From Eutrophovita sp913057845 (GTDB lineage: Bacteria; Pseudomonadota; Gammaproteobacteria; Burkholderiales; Eutrophovitaceae), in contig CAWUVH010000011.1 of NCBI GenBank assembly GCA_963925895.1, positions 123,167-187,166 on the forward strand: a stretch of DNA of 64,000 nt, in the 5' to 3' direction. Made by a program: the position numbers and the translations under genes. Shown one piece after another: positions 1 through 9,518 of this stretch. Every line of letters starts with the position of its first letter. Position 1 is the first letter of the stretch. The notes below the pieces were generated by a model, which ran no database searches, had not been told where the DNA came from, and was given only the letters and a program-made list of their open reading frames with translations.

Positions 1-655
1 GTTTAAGTACTTGGCCAAGCTCAAACACTTCGCCCCCCTTGAAAAAAATACTTTCCGCACGAGGGAATTTTCTAATTCGTTTCTCGACCCACCCGACCGC
101 CCTGACAAAGCGCAGGTCAACCTTAAAACCATGTTCCGCCAATTTAATTGCTGGTTGGAAACTCTCAGCTAGAGATAGCTTTGAATAATGTTCGGATAAG
201 TGTTGGAGTGCAGCAGGGATACCAGGAATGGCTGCTGCCAAAGGGCCCTCACGAGACCACTCTGGCACAGCTTTCCCAGATTCATCCAAATACAAGGATT
301 CCGTTGCAAGCTGAGGGGCCATCTCACGAGCATCAAGAAAAATATCTCTCCCGGATCCTGCTTCATGCAATAAGTAGAATCCACCGCCACCCAAACCTGA
401 AGAGTAGGGCTCAACAACGCCGAGAGCGGCTGTTACCGCGATAGCCGCATCAAAGGCATTACCACCACCTCGTAAAACCTCACACCCTGCTGCTGTAGCA
501 TCGGGGTGCGCGCTTGCGATAGCGCAGGTATCAATCGCTTGAGCATGACTAACGAGTTGCATCTTCAGCAAACACACAACACACATAAAAGAAAGCGTGA
601 CTGATAGCACTGCTCTAAAAATACAACGATCTTTATAAATTTTACTATTGATCAT
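1..655 (-). CDS. ggt: gamma-glutamyltransferase, N-terminal part (runs off window start)
   Basis: Gamma-glutamyltransferase precursor; the family cleaves and transfers the gamma-glutamyl group of glutathione in the periplasm. The first 218 residues are visible. ATG at 655 gives a hydrophobic signal segment ending near a Ser-His-Ala-Gln-Ala site at about residue 40. Then come the family motifs ASAHPDATAAG, GGGNAFDAAIAV, SSGLGGGGF and LDAREMAP, whose Arg corresponds to the gamma-glutamyl-binding Arg of the large subunit. The autocatalytic Thr cleavage site lies beyond the window, so activity cannot be judged. The gene follows the TolC-family gene on the same strand after about 120 bp and is probably transcribed separately. 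Confidence 0.9.
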   Translation of the reverse strand, partial: MINSKIYKDRCIFRAVLSVTLSFMCVVCLLKMQLVSHAQAIDTCAIASAHPDATAAGCEVLRGGGNAFDAAIAVTAALGVVEPYSSGLGGGGFYLLHEAGSGRDIFLDAREMAPQLATESLYLDESGKAVPEWSREGPLAAAIPGIPAALQHLSEHYSKLSLAESFQPAIKLAEHGFKVDLRFVRAVGWVEKRIRKFPRAESIFFKGGEVFELGQVLK

Positions 656-682
656 AAAAAGCATTCCGAACAATAATCAAAT

Positions 683-724
683 CTCGTCAATAACGAGTTT
701 TTTCCTCAGACGAGGAATTTTTTT
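683..724 (+). terminator. two tandem hairpin/T-tract elements between tolC-like gene and ggt
   Basis: Two adjacent hairpins read on the plus strand: CTCGT-CAATA-ACGAG (683-697) followed by six T, then TTCCTC-AGAC-GAGGAA (702-717) followed by seven T. Both flanking genes run on the minus strand, where the hairpins are preceded by A-tracts rather than followed by T-tracts. They would therefore stop plus-strand transcription best and could act as weak bidirectional terminators between the two genes. Confidence 0.4.
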
Positions 725-777
725 CTGTGGGACTTCGAACGCAGAATGACAATTAAGACAAGAAAAATTAACTCGAC

Positions 778-2088
778 TTACTCTACGAATAGGTCGTTAA
801 TAGCCACCAAATCAGACTCTACCAGGCGCCCTGTGACTGCTTGAAGTCGAAACTTGGCCAAGATGGTGTCGTAAATTGCGCCGAACATGTCTCTGCGCGC
901 CTCAGCCAGCAATGTCTCGGCATCAAGTACATCCACCGCAGTGCGCACACCAACCTCCAGGCCCAGCTTAGTCGATTCCAATTGGAGTTTTGTCGACGAT
1001 AGCGCCTGTCCAAAGGCATCAATACGTGCAATCCCTGTAGTAACATCTAAGAAGGCTACTCGCGCTTCTTGCGCCACTTTTCGTTTTACATACTCGAGCT
1101 CTTGAAAGCTTTTGTCATACTGAGAAATCGCCTCGCGAGTTTCAGATTTAACCTTACCCCCTTCGAAAATCGGAACCCGTAATCGAACCCCTACCACTCC
1201 AGCCGTAGTATCTGAGCCCGAACCAAAAGTACTATTCCCAGCATAACTATCAACTATCGATCCTACTAAATCCACGGTCGGTGACGCGCCCAATCGATTA
1301 AATTCCACTCGAGTCTGAGCGATGCCCACCTCATGCTGCGCGAGTATCATTTCAAGAGACTTTTCTGTAGCACGCTGAACCCAAAGGTCAATATCATTAG
1401 GCATCGGCAATTCCAGCTCGAGGGGCATCTTTAGCTGAGCCAAATTCGCCGAGACTGGCCCACCAACGAGTTCCTGTAGCGCCTCCTTAGATACTCTCAA
1501 ATCATTCTGAGCAGCAAGCTCTTCTGCCAAGACAAGGTCAAGCCTTGCTTGAGCCTCTCGCTGATCCGTTATCGTTGCCGTACCAACAGAAAAATTTCGC
1601 TTTGCTAACTCAAGTTGTTCTGAAATTGCAATCTTTTGAGCCCGCACCGTGCCTAAATTAGTTTTAGCCCTGAGAACATTAGAATAAAGCCACAAGGTAC
1701 GTAACATGAGATTCTGGTTAGCGAGCTCCAGCTCAGTATTGGCCTTAATTATTCCAAGCTGTGCCAGATCTACCGCAACATCATTCTGCTTTTTATACAG
1801 TGATTGTGTCGCCGTGACACCATACTCATACGATCCAAAATCCCGATGACCCGAACTGAACGTGGAATCAGCATCCACACTGTTGTAATCGTAGCCAGCC
1901 TCCAAATTTATTTTGGGTAACCGGCTCGATTGGGCTTGAGGTAAGCTCTCCTGCACCGATAAGTACTGAGCCTTTGCCGCCGCATACTGAGCGTCCTGGC
2001 TGACCGCATCTCGATAGATATCCAAGAGATCGACAGCATGGGCCGAACCAAAAAAAGATGACAATAAAACGAACGTTAGACGAATCAT
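778..2088 (-). CDS. TolC-family outer membrane efflux/secretion protein
   Basis: Outer membrane channel protein of the TolC family, about 436 residues, the family's usual size. Such proteins form trimeric beta-barrel/alpha-tunnel ducts for type I secretion or RND, ABC and MFS pumps. The start chosen is ATG 2088, which gives a clean signal peptide ending at AHA before VDLLDIYRDA. A TTG 36 bp upstream would add 12 unlikely residues. Two TolC repeats are visible, each with long Ala/Gln/Glu-rich helices, plus the conserved late stretch GVRTAVDVLDAETLL and RVPIFEGG. No inner-membrane partner gene is adjacent; the MacAB-like operon at 6.7 kb has its own outer membrane factor. The specific function is unknown. 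Confidence 0.9.
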   Translation of the reverse strand: MIRLTFVLLSSFFGSAHAVDLLDIYRDAVSQDAQYAAAKAQYLSVQESLPQAQSSRLPKINLEAGYDYNSVDADSTFSSGHRDFGSYEYGVTATQSLYKKQNDVAVDLAQLGIIKANTELELANQNLMLRTLWLYSNVLRAKTNLGTVRAQKIAISEQLELAKRNFSVGTATITDQREAQARLDLVLAEELAAQNDLRVSKEALQELVGGPVSANLAQLKMPLELELPMPNDIDLWVQRATEKSLEMILAQHEVGIAQTRVEFNRLGASPTVDLVGSIVDSYAGNSTFGSGSDTTAGVVGVRLRVPIFEGGKVKSETREAISQYDKSFQELEYVKRKVAQEARVAFLDVTTGIARIDAFGQALSSTKLQLESTKLGLEVGVRTAVDVLDAETLLAEARRDMFGAIYDTILAKFRLQAVTGRLVESDLVAINDLFVE

Positions 2089-2185
2089 ATTGTTATATAC
2101 CCCTAATATTAACGAACTCTTCAATGGGAGCTCGCCGGTGACAATATACCTTCAAACAACCCAAATTGCTGAGCTACTGCCCCAA

Positions 2186-3031
2186 TTACACCATTTCAGA
2201 TGACCGAATAGTGTTTTCTAGCAACATTGTAATCGTCATAGGGCCTACTCCACCAGGAACTGGGGTTAAGAACCCTGCAACCTCGCGCACAGATTCGAAG
2301 TCTACGTCGCCCGCTAAAGAACCGTCCGGCAACCGGTTAATCCCTACATCAATAACAGTGGCCCCTGGCTTAATCATGTCACCACTCAAGACTTTGGGTT
2401 TACCAACCGCAACGACAACAATGTCTGCCTGACTTGTGAACGACGCTAAATCGGGGGTTTTAGAGTTACAGATTGAAACTGTCGCACCTTTTTCTAACAA
2501 CATTAAGGCCATCGGCTTACCAACTATATTGCTTCGACCAACTACAACTGCATGCCGGCCTTCAATAGCTATTCCGTAATATTCAAGGAGCTTCATGACC
2601 CCATGAGGCGTGCATGGATAAAATCGGGCATGACCTGTCACCATCGCACCGACATTGATCTTGTGGAAGCCATCCACATCTTTCTGCGGCGAGATTATCT
2701 CCAGAATCTTATCTTCGTCAATGTGTTTTGGCAGCGGCAGTTGAACTAAAATTCCGTTAATCTCAGAATCATTATTCAGTAGTTTTAATGCTTCCAGAAC
2801 CTTCTGCTCAGAAGTATTCGCCGCCAGCCGATACACTCGAGACTGCACGCCGATCGCCTGACAGGCTGCAACTTTGTTTCGAACGTAAACCTGGGAGGCA
2901 GCATCATCTCCCAACAAGATTACCGCCAGACCAGGTTGAATATCTCGCTTCGCTAACTCCTCCACCCTCAATTTCATCTTTTCCCTGAGGACTTGAGAGA
3001 CGAGCTTTCCGTCCACAATTTTTGCGCTCAT
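2186..3031 (-). CDS. folD: bifunctional methylenetetrahydrofolate dehydrogenase / methenyltetrahydrofolate cyclohydrolase FolD
   Basis: Cytosolic enzyme interconverting 5,10-methylene-THF, 5,10-methenyl-THF and 10-formyl-THF with NADP. At 281 residues it matches the family (about 285). Visible signatures are YVRNKVAACQ with the catalytic Lys, VQLPLPKHI, KDVDGFHKIN, the nucleotide-binding VVGRSNIVGKPMALML, and TPVPGGVGPMTITML near the C-terminus. The ATG at 3031 is preceded by GGGTAGGG. The gene lies 58 bp downstream of the molybdopterin oxidoreductase on the same strand, with no obvious functional link beyond the possibility that folate and formate metabolism are both involved. Confidence 0.97.
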   Translation of the reverse strand: MSAKIVDGKLVSQVLREKMKLRVEELAKRDIQPGLAVILLGDDAASQVYVRNKVAACQAIGVQSRVYRLAANTSEQKVLEALKLLNNDSEINGILVQLPLPKHIDEDKILEIISPQKDVDGFHKINVGAMVTGHARFYPCTPHGVMKLLEYYGIAIEGRHAVVVGRSNIVGKPMALMLLEKGATVSICNSKTPDLASFTSQADIVVVAVGKPKVLSGDMIKPGATVIDVGINRLPDGSLAGDVDFESVREVAGFLTPVPGGVGPMTITMLLENTIRSSEMV

Positions 3032-3089
3032 ACCCTACCCGACTAATATTAATGATTCGACACTTAGGAGTGCCAAGCAAAATCCTTAC

Positions 3090-5201
3090 TTAACTCAAAT
3101 TCCCCTCAACCTTTTGAATCTCAGCGAGAGTCGAATAGTATACCGGACCACGCCCCATATCCGCCTCTTTTTGGCTCGTTAGGGCATTAATATTGAACCC
3201 ATTTTTCATTTTTGATCCCTGCAGTTGTTTGGGTGCACCAACAACTCCTTCTCTGAGACCTTTCACGATGTGCACATGACCAAACACCTCTCCTCGATCA
3301 TTGAACAATCGACACATATCGCCCTCGGAAATAGACCGCTTATCAGCGTCTTGAGGGCTCAGCTCAAAAGTAGGACGCGACAACATATTCTGCAAATGTT
3401 CCACATGCTGAAATGTCGATCCAATAAAGTAGTGAGTCGCGGCACTAAAAACCTGCAATGGATAAGGGCTTGACTCGTCAACACCCGACAACCCCTCTAC
3501 CTCAGGAACATGTCCGGGCATAGGATCAAGCCCAAGCTCATCCATCTGTTGAGAATAGATTTCTATTTTCCCCGAGGGTGTTGGCCAAAAGCCGGAATTA
3601 ACACCCTTCCTGCGTGGAGAGTCCACAGCACCTTTTGCCCACCCCTGCTTCTTGAGCAGATCTAGGGTCACACCTTCAAACAAAGGATTAAATTCGGGAT
3701 CAATGATTTCCTCAATCATTTCCTCATCGGTTTGCGTGAAACAATCCTCCGTGTACCCCATTTTCTTCGCAAGCCTTCGAAATAACTCACTGTTATCAAC
3801 GCTCTCCCCGACCTTTTCTATAGCTGGCATTGATAAACCATAGTAATAGGCACCATAACCCGCCAACAAATCCATTCGTTCAAGGGCTGTGTCCGCCGGT
3901 AACAAAATATCGGCATAAAGCGCCGAATCCGTATAAAAAGTATCGTGCACTACCGTAAATAAATCTGTTCGGGACAAACCCCGTCGCGCAGCTTTTGTAT
4001 CGGGAACGCAGTTAGCCGGGTCGGCGTTCCATACGAAGAGCGCTTTAACAGGAGGGGTCGCTTTAGTAAGCGCGTCACCCAACTGGATCATATTAAAATT
4101 TCTGGGAGTCCTTCCCTTCAGCAGCTCGGACCTAAAGAATCGGTCTTCATCGAAGACTCGAAGCTCCCCTCCGGTCGAGACACACACTCCCCCGTCTCCC
4201 CCAGCAGCCCCCGTGACTGTGGGAAGCAACTTTATTGCGCGCATCATTGATCCACCGTTCTCATGCCTTTGAATTCCCCAATTACAACGAATAAACGAGC
4301 GTTTCGTAGATGCGTACAGGTCACTTAGGCGCAATATGTCAGCCTCCTCCAAACCGGTTATCTTGGCAACTTTTTGCAGGCTATATTCAGACAAACGCTC
4401 CTCTACAAAGCGCTCCCAACCAACGGTGTGTTCATTTAGAAAAGATTCATCGTGTAGTCCCTTTTCTACAATGATCTTCATCATCCCTAGGGCAAGAGCA
4501 GCGTCAGTGCCAGGCTTAGGTGCCAAATGCCAATCAGCAAAATCCGTGGTGCGGGTGACTCTGGGGTCAATCGCGATGATTTGAGCGCCATTCTTCCTTG
4601 CTTGATCCAAAAATGGTACGGCATGAACCCCCGTGCTGACAATGTTGGTACCCCACAAGAGAATGACGTCCATGTTCGGGATGTTCTCAATGTCAGCGTC
4701 CCCAACACGTCCGAAGGTATATTTCTCTGCCGCAGCTCCCGCTGCAGTGCAGATGGTACGTTCCAGATGACACGCGCCCATCCGATTAAAAAAACGTTGA
4801 CCCATACCAAGAAACCCTGTCATACCCAGAGTGCCCGAGTATGAAAAAGGAAGTACCGACTCTGCGCCATCTATATCGATGATACTTTTGAACCGATTTG
4901 AAATCTCATCCAACGCCTCATTCCAGGCAATACGCTCCCACTTCGCCCCAGGCCCTTTAGGACCAACGCGCCTTTGTGGATACAACACACGCTGATCGTT
5001 GTATACATAGTCGAGGTAGCTATTGACCTTTCCACACAGAAATCCTTGAGTGACGGGATGAGTTTTATCCCCCTCAACCCTGATCGCCCGACCATTCGTC
5101 TGATCCACAGTAACGGACATCGAACAACCATCGGGGCAGTCATGCGGACACGACACATGAACCGTCTTCGTATCCTTGCTGATGATCGCTTCATTAGTCA
5201 T
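3090..5201 (-). CDS. molybdopterin (bis-MGD) oxidoreductase with N-terminal [4Fe-4S] domain
   Basis: Catalytic subunit of the DMSO-reductase superfamily, about 703 residues. The N-terminus has the [4Fe-4S] motif CPHDCPDGC with the fourth Cys in GFLCGKVN. Then come the molybdopterin domain, with a candidate Mo-ligating Cys in ERTICTAAG (about residue 151 from the start used), and a C-terminal dinucleotide-binding domain (HLQNMLSRP, APKQLQGSKMKNGFNINALT). There is no Tat or Sec signal, so it is probably cytoplasmic. ATG 5201 follows a GGGG stretch and is preferred over ATG 5216, which lacks one. No electron-transfer or chaperone subunit is next to it, so substrate and partner are not identifiable; formate-dehydrogenase-like or hydratase-like roles are possible. 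Confidence 0.88.
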   Translation of the reverse strand: MTNEAIISKDTKTVHVSCPHDCPDGCSMSVTVDQTNGRAIRVEGDKTHPVTQGFLCGKVNSYLDYVYNDQRVLYPQRRVGPKGPGAKWERIAWNEALDEISNRFKSIIDIDGAESVLPFSYSGTLGMTGFLGMGQRFFNRMGACHLERTICTAAGAAAEKYTFGRVGDADIENIPNMDVILLWGTNIVSTGVHAVPFLDQARKNGAQIIAIDPRVTRTTDFADWHLAPKPGTDAALALGMMKIIVEKGLHDESFLNEHTVGWERFVEERLSEYSLQKVAKITGLEEADILRLSDLYASTKRSFIRCNWGIQRHENGGSMMRAIKLLPTVTGAAGGDGGVCVSTGGELRVFDEDRFFRSELLKGRTPRNFNMIQLGDALTKATPPVKALFVWNADPANCVPDTKAARRGLSRTDLFTVVHDTFYTDSALYADILLPADTALERMDLLAGYGAYYYGLSMPAIEKVGESVDNSELFRRLAKKMGYTEDCFTQTDEEMIEEIIDPEFNPLFEGVTLDLLKKQGWAKGAVDSPRRKGVNSGFWPTPSGKIEIYSQQMDELGLDPMPGHVPEVEGLSGVDESSPYPLQVFSAATHYFIGSTFQHVEHLQNMLSRPTFELSPQDADKRSISEGDMCRLFNDRGEVFGHVHIVKGLREGVVGAPKQLQGSKMKNGFNINALTSQKEADMGRGPVYYSTLAEIQKVEGNLS

Positions 5202-5407
5202 GATCTGAATCCCCATAAATTAAAACGAAATCATATTTGAACGAAACGGAGCCCAAAACTGTCTCACTTACAGCTTACAGCCACCGAATATTAACAAACC
5301 AATAGAATGAAGACTGATTCGTTTTTGCCTACAATCGAGCTAATGACTTAATCAACTATTATTCCACTACATCCATAAAAAATCCGGCGGGGTACAAAAA
5401 AACTACA

Positions 5408-5890
5408 ATGCCTATCAGAAAATTGCACCATCTAGCCATGCGCTGCAGGGACACTGAGGAGACAAGAACGTTCTACGAAGACTTTCTTGGTCTACCGTTA
5501 GTCCATGCCATCAAAATCACAGAAACCAAAACGGCACGCATCACCAACACATTACACAGTTTTTATCGGATAAGCGATGGATCTCACATTGCCTTTTTTG
5601 AAAGCCCAGACAACCCGTTCGCCTTTAAACGACAACATGACTTCGATCTTCACACTGCACTTGAAGTCGAAGAGGATTTCATGCATGCAATGATTAAAAA
5701 AGCTAAATTGTTAGGCATTGAAACCCGTGGAATCAGTGACCACGATTTTATACATTCAGTTTATTTTCGTGACCCTAACGGTTATGTCTTGGAACTTACT
5801 GTAAAACAAGAAAATCACGATGAAAGCCTAGATCCAACCAAAAATCACGCACGACAAATTTTAAGTGATTGGCAGGACAACAAACTTTAG
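5408..5890 (+). CDS. VOC-family (glyoxalase/dioxygenase fold) protein
   Basis: A 160-residue protein of the vicinal oxygen chelate superfamily, with two beta-alpha-beta-beta-beta modules. Candidate metal ligands are the His in KLHHLAM (residue 7 or 8), the His in FDLHTALEV, and the Glu in GYVLELTV near residue 136. The family includes extradiol dioxygenases, glyoxalases and epimerases; the substrate cannot be read from sequence. It is the first gene of the long plus-strand run and sits 36 bp upstream of a PaaG-like isomerase, which suggests a role in ring-compound or acyl-CoA catabolism (inference). Confidence 0.85.
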   Translation: MPIRKLHHLAMRCRDTEETRTFYEDFLGLPLVHAIKITETKTARITNTLHSFYRISDGSHIAFFESPDNPFAFKRQHDFDLHTALEVEEDFMHAMIKKAKLLGIETRGISDHDFIHSVYFRDPNGYVLELTVKQENHDESLDPTKNHARQILSDWQDNKL

Positions 5891-5926
5891 CTCTATGAGA
5901 CACTATTAACAGCAGGAGAAAGAAAA

Positions 5927-6718
5927 ATGACTTTTAAACAACTGTCTTATCAAAGCGCAAACCGAATCGCCACGATCACATTAAATCAACCTGAAAGTTT
6001 AAACAGCTTCACCACCCAAATGCTCTTGGAACTTAGGGACGCGTTCTCAGAGGCGGAAATTGATAATGACGTAGGAGTGATCGTACTGACGGGAGCTGGC
6101 AGGGGATTCTGTGCCGGACAAAACTTAAAGGAACGCGAGCGATCTGCAGATCAATCTAAATACGACCTTGGTCAATCGCTTAGGGAACGGTACGTCCCAA
6201 TTGTGACCGCCATCCGATCTTCAACTAAGCCCGTCATTGGCGCGATAAACGGAATTGCTGCCGGCGCAGGAGCTAATGTAGCCCTTGCATGCGACATTGT
6301 CATTGCAAAGGAGTCCGCCAGCTTCCTTCAAGCCTTTACTCGCATCGGATTAATGCCAGATGCGGGAGGAACGTTTTTCTTAACACGAGCATCTGGTCGC
6401 CAACGGGCCATGGGCATGTCATTACTTGCACAACCCGTATCTGCTCGAGACGCAGAATCTTGGGGGATGATATGGAAGGCAGTTCCCGATCAAGACTTCG
6501 AAAATGAAGTACAACGAGTTGCTGAACAGCTTGCGAGAGGACCATCCCTGGCGTATGCAAAAACGAAACAGGCAATTCTTGCAGCCGAGAAAAATGATTT
6601 TGAAACAGCTATTGAGCTGGAATGTGAACTGCAAACCGAGCTTGGGCATAGCGATGATTATGCAGAAGGGGTTAATGCCTTCAAACAAAAACGGAATCCA
6701 AATTTTCACGGTAAATGA
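5927..6718 (+). CDS. enoyl-CoA hydratase/isomerase, PaaG-like
   Basis: Crotonase-fold protein of 263 residues. The oxyanion-hole motif GRGFCAGQNL and the stretch ASFLQAFTRIGLMPDAGGTFFL with Asp, followed by RQRAMGMSLL, are the pattern of PaaG, the 1,2-epoxyphenylacetyl-CoA isomerase of aerobic phenylacetate breakdown. Other crotonases have Glu rather than Asp here. The ATG follows a good AGGAGAAAG ribosome site. A PaaH-like dehydrogenase lies 4.7 kb downstream, but the paaABCDE oxygenase genes are not in the window, so the true substrate may be another CoA ester. Confidence 0.88.
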   Translation: MTFKQLSYQSANRIATITLNQPESLNSFTTQMLLELRDAFSEAEIDNDVGVIVLTGAGRGFCAGQNLKERERSADQSKYDLGQSLRERYVPIVTAIRSSTKPVIGAINGIAAGAGANVALACDIVIAKESASFLQAFTRIGLMPDAGGTFFLTRASGRQRAMGMSLLAQPVSARDAESWGMIWKAVPDQDFENEVQRVAEQLARGPSLAYAKTKQAILAAEKNDFETAIELECELQTELGHSDDYAEGVNAFKQKRNPNFHGK

Positions 6719-6757
6719 TTTTCTGAACACAACTCAGCTACGAACAAAAAATTCACG

Positions 6758-8197
6758 ATGAATCTCTTGAAACACCCATTGATTTGCCCTGCGATGCTAG
6801 GATTAATTTCCCTAACATCGAGCTGCACATCTCTAGGGCCGCAATACGAAACACCGCTGGTTAATCTTCCAAATAGCTGGGCCAATGCAGACGCCAACCA
6901 AACTTACCAGAATCATCCCGCAGTCATTATGCATCTTGACTGGTGGAAATTCTTCGAAGACCCAACCCTCACCAGTTTGATTGAGGAGGCTCTTCAATCA
7001 AACCCCGATATGGATATAGCGAAGAACAGGATCCTACAAGCAGAAGAGAAATTAATATCTGCAGGGGCAGACAAAAATCCAAGTCTAGATGCTAACTTAA
7101 GTACCAGCAAAGCAACAAGCAGCTCGGAGAGTGGCCTGGGGCGCACAAGCTCGATAATGAGTACTCAATTTCAAACAAGTTGGGAAATTGATCTCTTTGG
7201 GAAATTCAAAAGAAATATAGAGGCATCTGAGGCAAACCTAAAACTCAAAATCGCCGCTCGCAATGGCATTAAAATAAAATTGATCGCAAGCATTGCTGAA
7301 TCCTATATCGCATTTCGATCTAAGCAAGAGGAACTCAGTCTAGGGCGAGAAACAGCTCACTATTTAAGTGAGCTTATCGAGCTAGCAACGCACGAAGTAA
7401 CGGTCGGATTAGAGACTGAGGAACAATTGCAACTCACTAACATTAAACTCGCCAACCTAGAAACAACGCTTACGAAAAAAACAAGTGAGCTCAAGGAAAT
7501 CTCCTTAGCCATAGATTTGCTTTTAGGAACGAGGCCTGGATATGCATTCATCAGCCTCAACCAGTCTGAAAACTTATTACAGCTTCCCTCAACCATCGCC
7601 CTCTCCATCCCAGCAGATACTATTTTACAAAGACCCGACGTTCAAGAAGCTCTTCATCAGTTACAGGTAGAGGCTGCGAATGTAGGCGTGGCTGAAGCAC
7701 AACGCTATCCAAGCTTTTCTTTTTCTGGCTCGATCGGACTCGAAGCTCTAACACTCAATTCATTAGGCAACTCGGGTGCAAACTTTTCTTCCATCCAAGC
7801 CAGTTTACTTGCACCAATTTTCAATTCCGGATCACTAGATGCCAATGTAAAAGCCCAAGTTGCAAGCCGAGGAGCCGCTGTTGAGTCCTATAAAAAGACT
7901 GTAGCAAATGGTCTTAATGAAGCTGAGCAAGCACTCGTTAACTTAGCATCCATCAAAAATCAACTACAGAATCTGAGTATTGCCCTAGATGCCGGAGCAA
8001 ATAACCTCGAGTTCGTCAACAAAAGATATCAAACTGGATTAGTTAGCTTTAGAGAAGTTCTCCAGTCCCGTGATGAATTAAATGCCATAAAACAAAAGCA
8101 ATCAACGCTGACATTTGGTGAATTTCAAAGCATCACTCAGCTTTACAAAGTCCTGGGCGGCGGGTGGGCTTATAACAACGATGAAGTAAAAAGATAG
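6758..8197 (+). CDS. outer membrane efflux lipoprotein, NodT/OprM family
   Basis: Outer membrane channel of a tripartite pump, 479 residues. It has a lipoprotein signal with lipobox LTSSC (Cys about residue 23), a typical start of the mature part (SLGPQYETP, SWW-like DWWKFFEDPTL), and two helical TolC-like repeats. The family motif QRPDVQEALHQLQ followed by NVGVAEAQRYPSFSFSG is clear. It is the first gene of the operon with the adaptor, ATPase and permease that follow within 30 bp each, so this system carries its own channel rather than borrowing TolC, unlike E. coli MacAB. Confidence 0.93.
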   Translation: MNLLKHPLICPAMLGLISLTSSCTSLGPQYETPLVNLPNSWANADANQTYQNHPAVIMHLDWWKFFEDPTLTSLIEEALQSNPDMDIAKNRILQAEEKLISAGADKNPSLDANLSTSKATSSSESGLGRTSSIMSTQFQTSWEIDLFGKFKRNIEASEANLKLKIAARNGIKIKLIASIAESYIAFRSKQEELSLGRETAHYLSELIELATHEVTVGLETEEQLQLTNIKLANLETTLTKKTSELKEISLAIDLLLGTRPGYAFISLNQSENLLQLPSTIALSIPADTILQRPDVQEALHQLQVEAANVGVAEAQRYPSFSFSGSIGLEALTLNSLGNSGANFSSIQASLLAPIFNSGSLDANVKAQVASRGAAVESYKKTVANGLNEAEQALVNLASIKNQLQNLSIALDAGANNLEFVNKRYQTGLVSFREVLQSRDELNAIKQKQSTLTFGEFQSITQLYKVLGGGWAYNNDEVKR

Positions 8198-8224
8198 ACG
8201 CACATAAACCTCAGCATTAAAAAA

Positions 8225-9496
8225 ATGACATACTCAGAAAAATCTCTACAAGATATTCTTGATACTGAATCCAGATCCAACGTAAGTCCTAAAAAGATTT
8301 TCGGATATCTTGCACTTACCGTGCTTGGGTTAATTTTGATAGCTTTTCTATGGCCAGAAAATAAAAATCAACAGTATTCCTATCAAACAGAAAAAATCAC
8401 AACTGGGTCTCTGATTGTAACGGTATCCGCAACAGGAAAACTGCGGCCCACCAATCAAGTTGAAGTTGGAAGTGAGCTATCTGGAATTGTCGAAGCGGTC
8501 TACGTAGATGAAAATGACACAGTCACGGCTGGGCAGGTTCTGGCACAACTCGACACCTCGAAGCTACGTGACACGGTAGAGAAATCCAGATCTGCCCTAA
8601 TGGGAAGAGAGGCCGCAGTAGCGCAAGCGCGTGCAACACTCTCGGAAGTCAATACCAATTTGTATAGATTGAGGCAGCTCCATAAAATTTCTAACGGTAA
8701 AATACCCTCGCAAAATGAAATTGATGCTGCCGTCGCCAATGTGCGGCGCGCTCAGGCTGATGAGGCAAGTGCCTTAGCTGCTGTAGATCAAGCTAAAGCA
8801 GACCTAAGATCGGACGAAACCAACTTATCCAAGGCAACCTTGATTTCACCTATTAATGGGGTCGTCTTAAAGCGCTCAGTAGAGCCCGGGCAAACAGTTG
8901 CTGCTTCATTTCAAGCACCTGTTTTGTTCACCATTGCCGAAGACCTATCGAAAATGAAGTTGCACGTCGACGTCGATGAGGCAGATGTTGGGAACATTAA
9001 AAATGGACAAAAATCCTACTTCACTGTGGACGCATGGCCTGACCGGGAATACTCCGCAAACATTCATCGAATTAGCTTTGCTGCCGAGATCAAAGATGAC
9101 GTAGTCACCTACCCCACGATATTAGATGTCGGCAACTCCGATCTATCACTTAGACCTGGGATGACTGGAACGGCAGTCATAACCACTCTCGACCTTACAA
9201 ATCAACTCTTAGTGCCAAACGCAGCTTTTCGAGTAGATCTCAATGTACAAGCTGAAGATGAAAAACCCAATAAAAGCGTTTTCGGATTCTTGTTCCCTCG
9301 GCCAAAAACAGCCAAACAACAGGTTCGCACTGAACAACAAACTGGTCTTTCTAAGTTGTGGATCCTCAGCGAAGCAGGCCCAGTAGAAATTGCTGTAGAT
9401 ATTCTGGCCACAAATCCTAGATTTAGCGCTGTAACGACAAGCAACCTTAAACCTGGTACGGACGTAATCATCGATGCAATTGCAGAACAGCCTTGA
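8225..9496 (+). CDS. macA: MacA-like periplasmic adaptor (membrane fusion) subunit
   Basis: HlyD/MacA-family adaptor of 423 residues with one N-terminal transmembrane helix at about residues 25-45. The biotinyl-lipoyl half motif GKLRPTNQVEVGSELSG, a coiled-coil hairpin over about residues 115-205, the second lipoyl half SPINGVVLKRSVEPGQTV, and beta-barrel and membrane-proximal domains are all visible. A Lys/Pro-rich insert around residue 345 is unusual. It would link the inner-membrane MacB pair to the OprM-like channel encoded just upstream. Substrate is unknown; MacAB relatives export macrolides, siderophores, lipopeptides or toxins. Confidence 0.92.
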   Translation: MTYSEKSLQDILDTESRSNVSPKKIFGYLALTVLGLILIAFLWPENKNQQYSYQTEKITTGSLIVTVSATGKLRPTNQVEVGSELSGIVEAVYVDENDTVTAGQVLAQLDTSKLRDTVEKSRSALMGREAAVAQARATLSEVNTNLYRLRQLHKISNGKIPSQNEIDAAVANVRRAQADEASALAAVDQAKADLRSDETNLSKATLISPINGVVLKRSVEPGQTVAASFQAPVLFTIAEDLSKMKLHVDVDEADVGNIKNGQKSYFTVDAWPDREYSANIHRISFAAEIKDDVVTYPTILDVGNSDLSLRPGMTGTAVITTLDLTNQLLVPNAAFRVDLNVQAEDEKPNKSVFGFLFPRPKTAKQQVRTEQQTGLSKLWILSEAGPVEIAVDILATNPRFSAVTTSNLKPGTDVIIDAIAEQP

Positions 9497-9518
9497 CTCA
9501 CTTAGGTCAAAAATCCCA

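Noticed and set aside
148..444. Plus-strand frame of 98 codons near the window start
   Set aside because: It is the antisense shadow of the gamma-glutamyltransferase gene, whose motifs are unambiguous.
2130..2195. tRNA-like stretch on the minus strand (GGGGCAGTAGCTCAG) after folD
   Set aside because: It resembles a tRNA 5' end and D-arm, but no T-loop GGTTCRA, anticodon stem or matching acceptor strand follows. It is likely chance.
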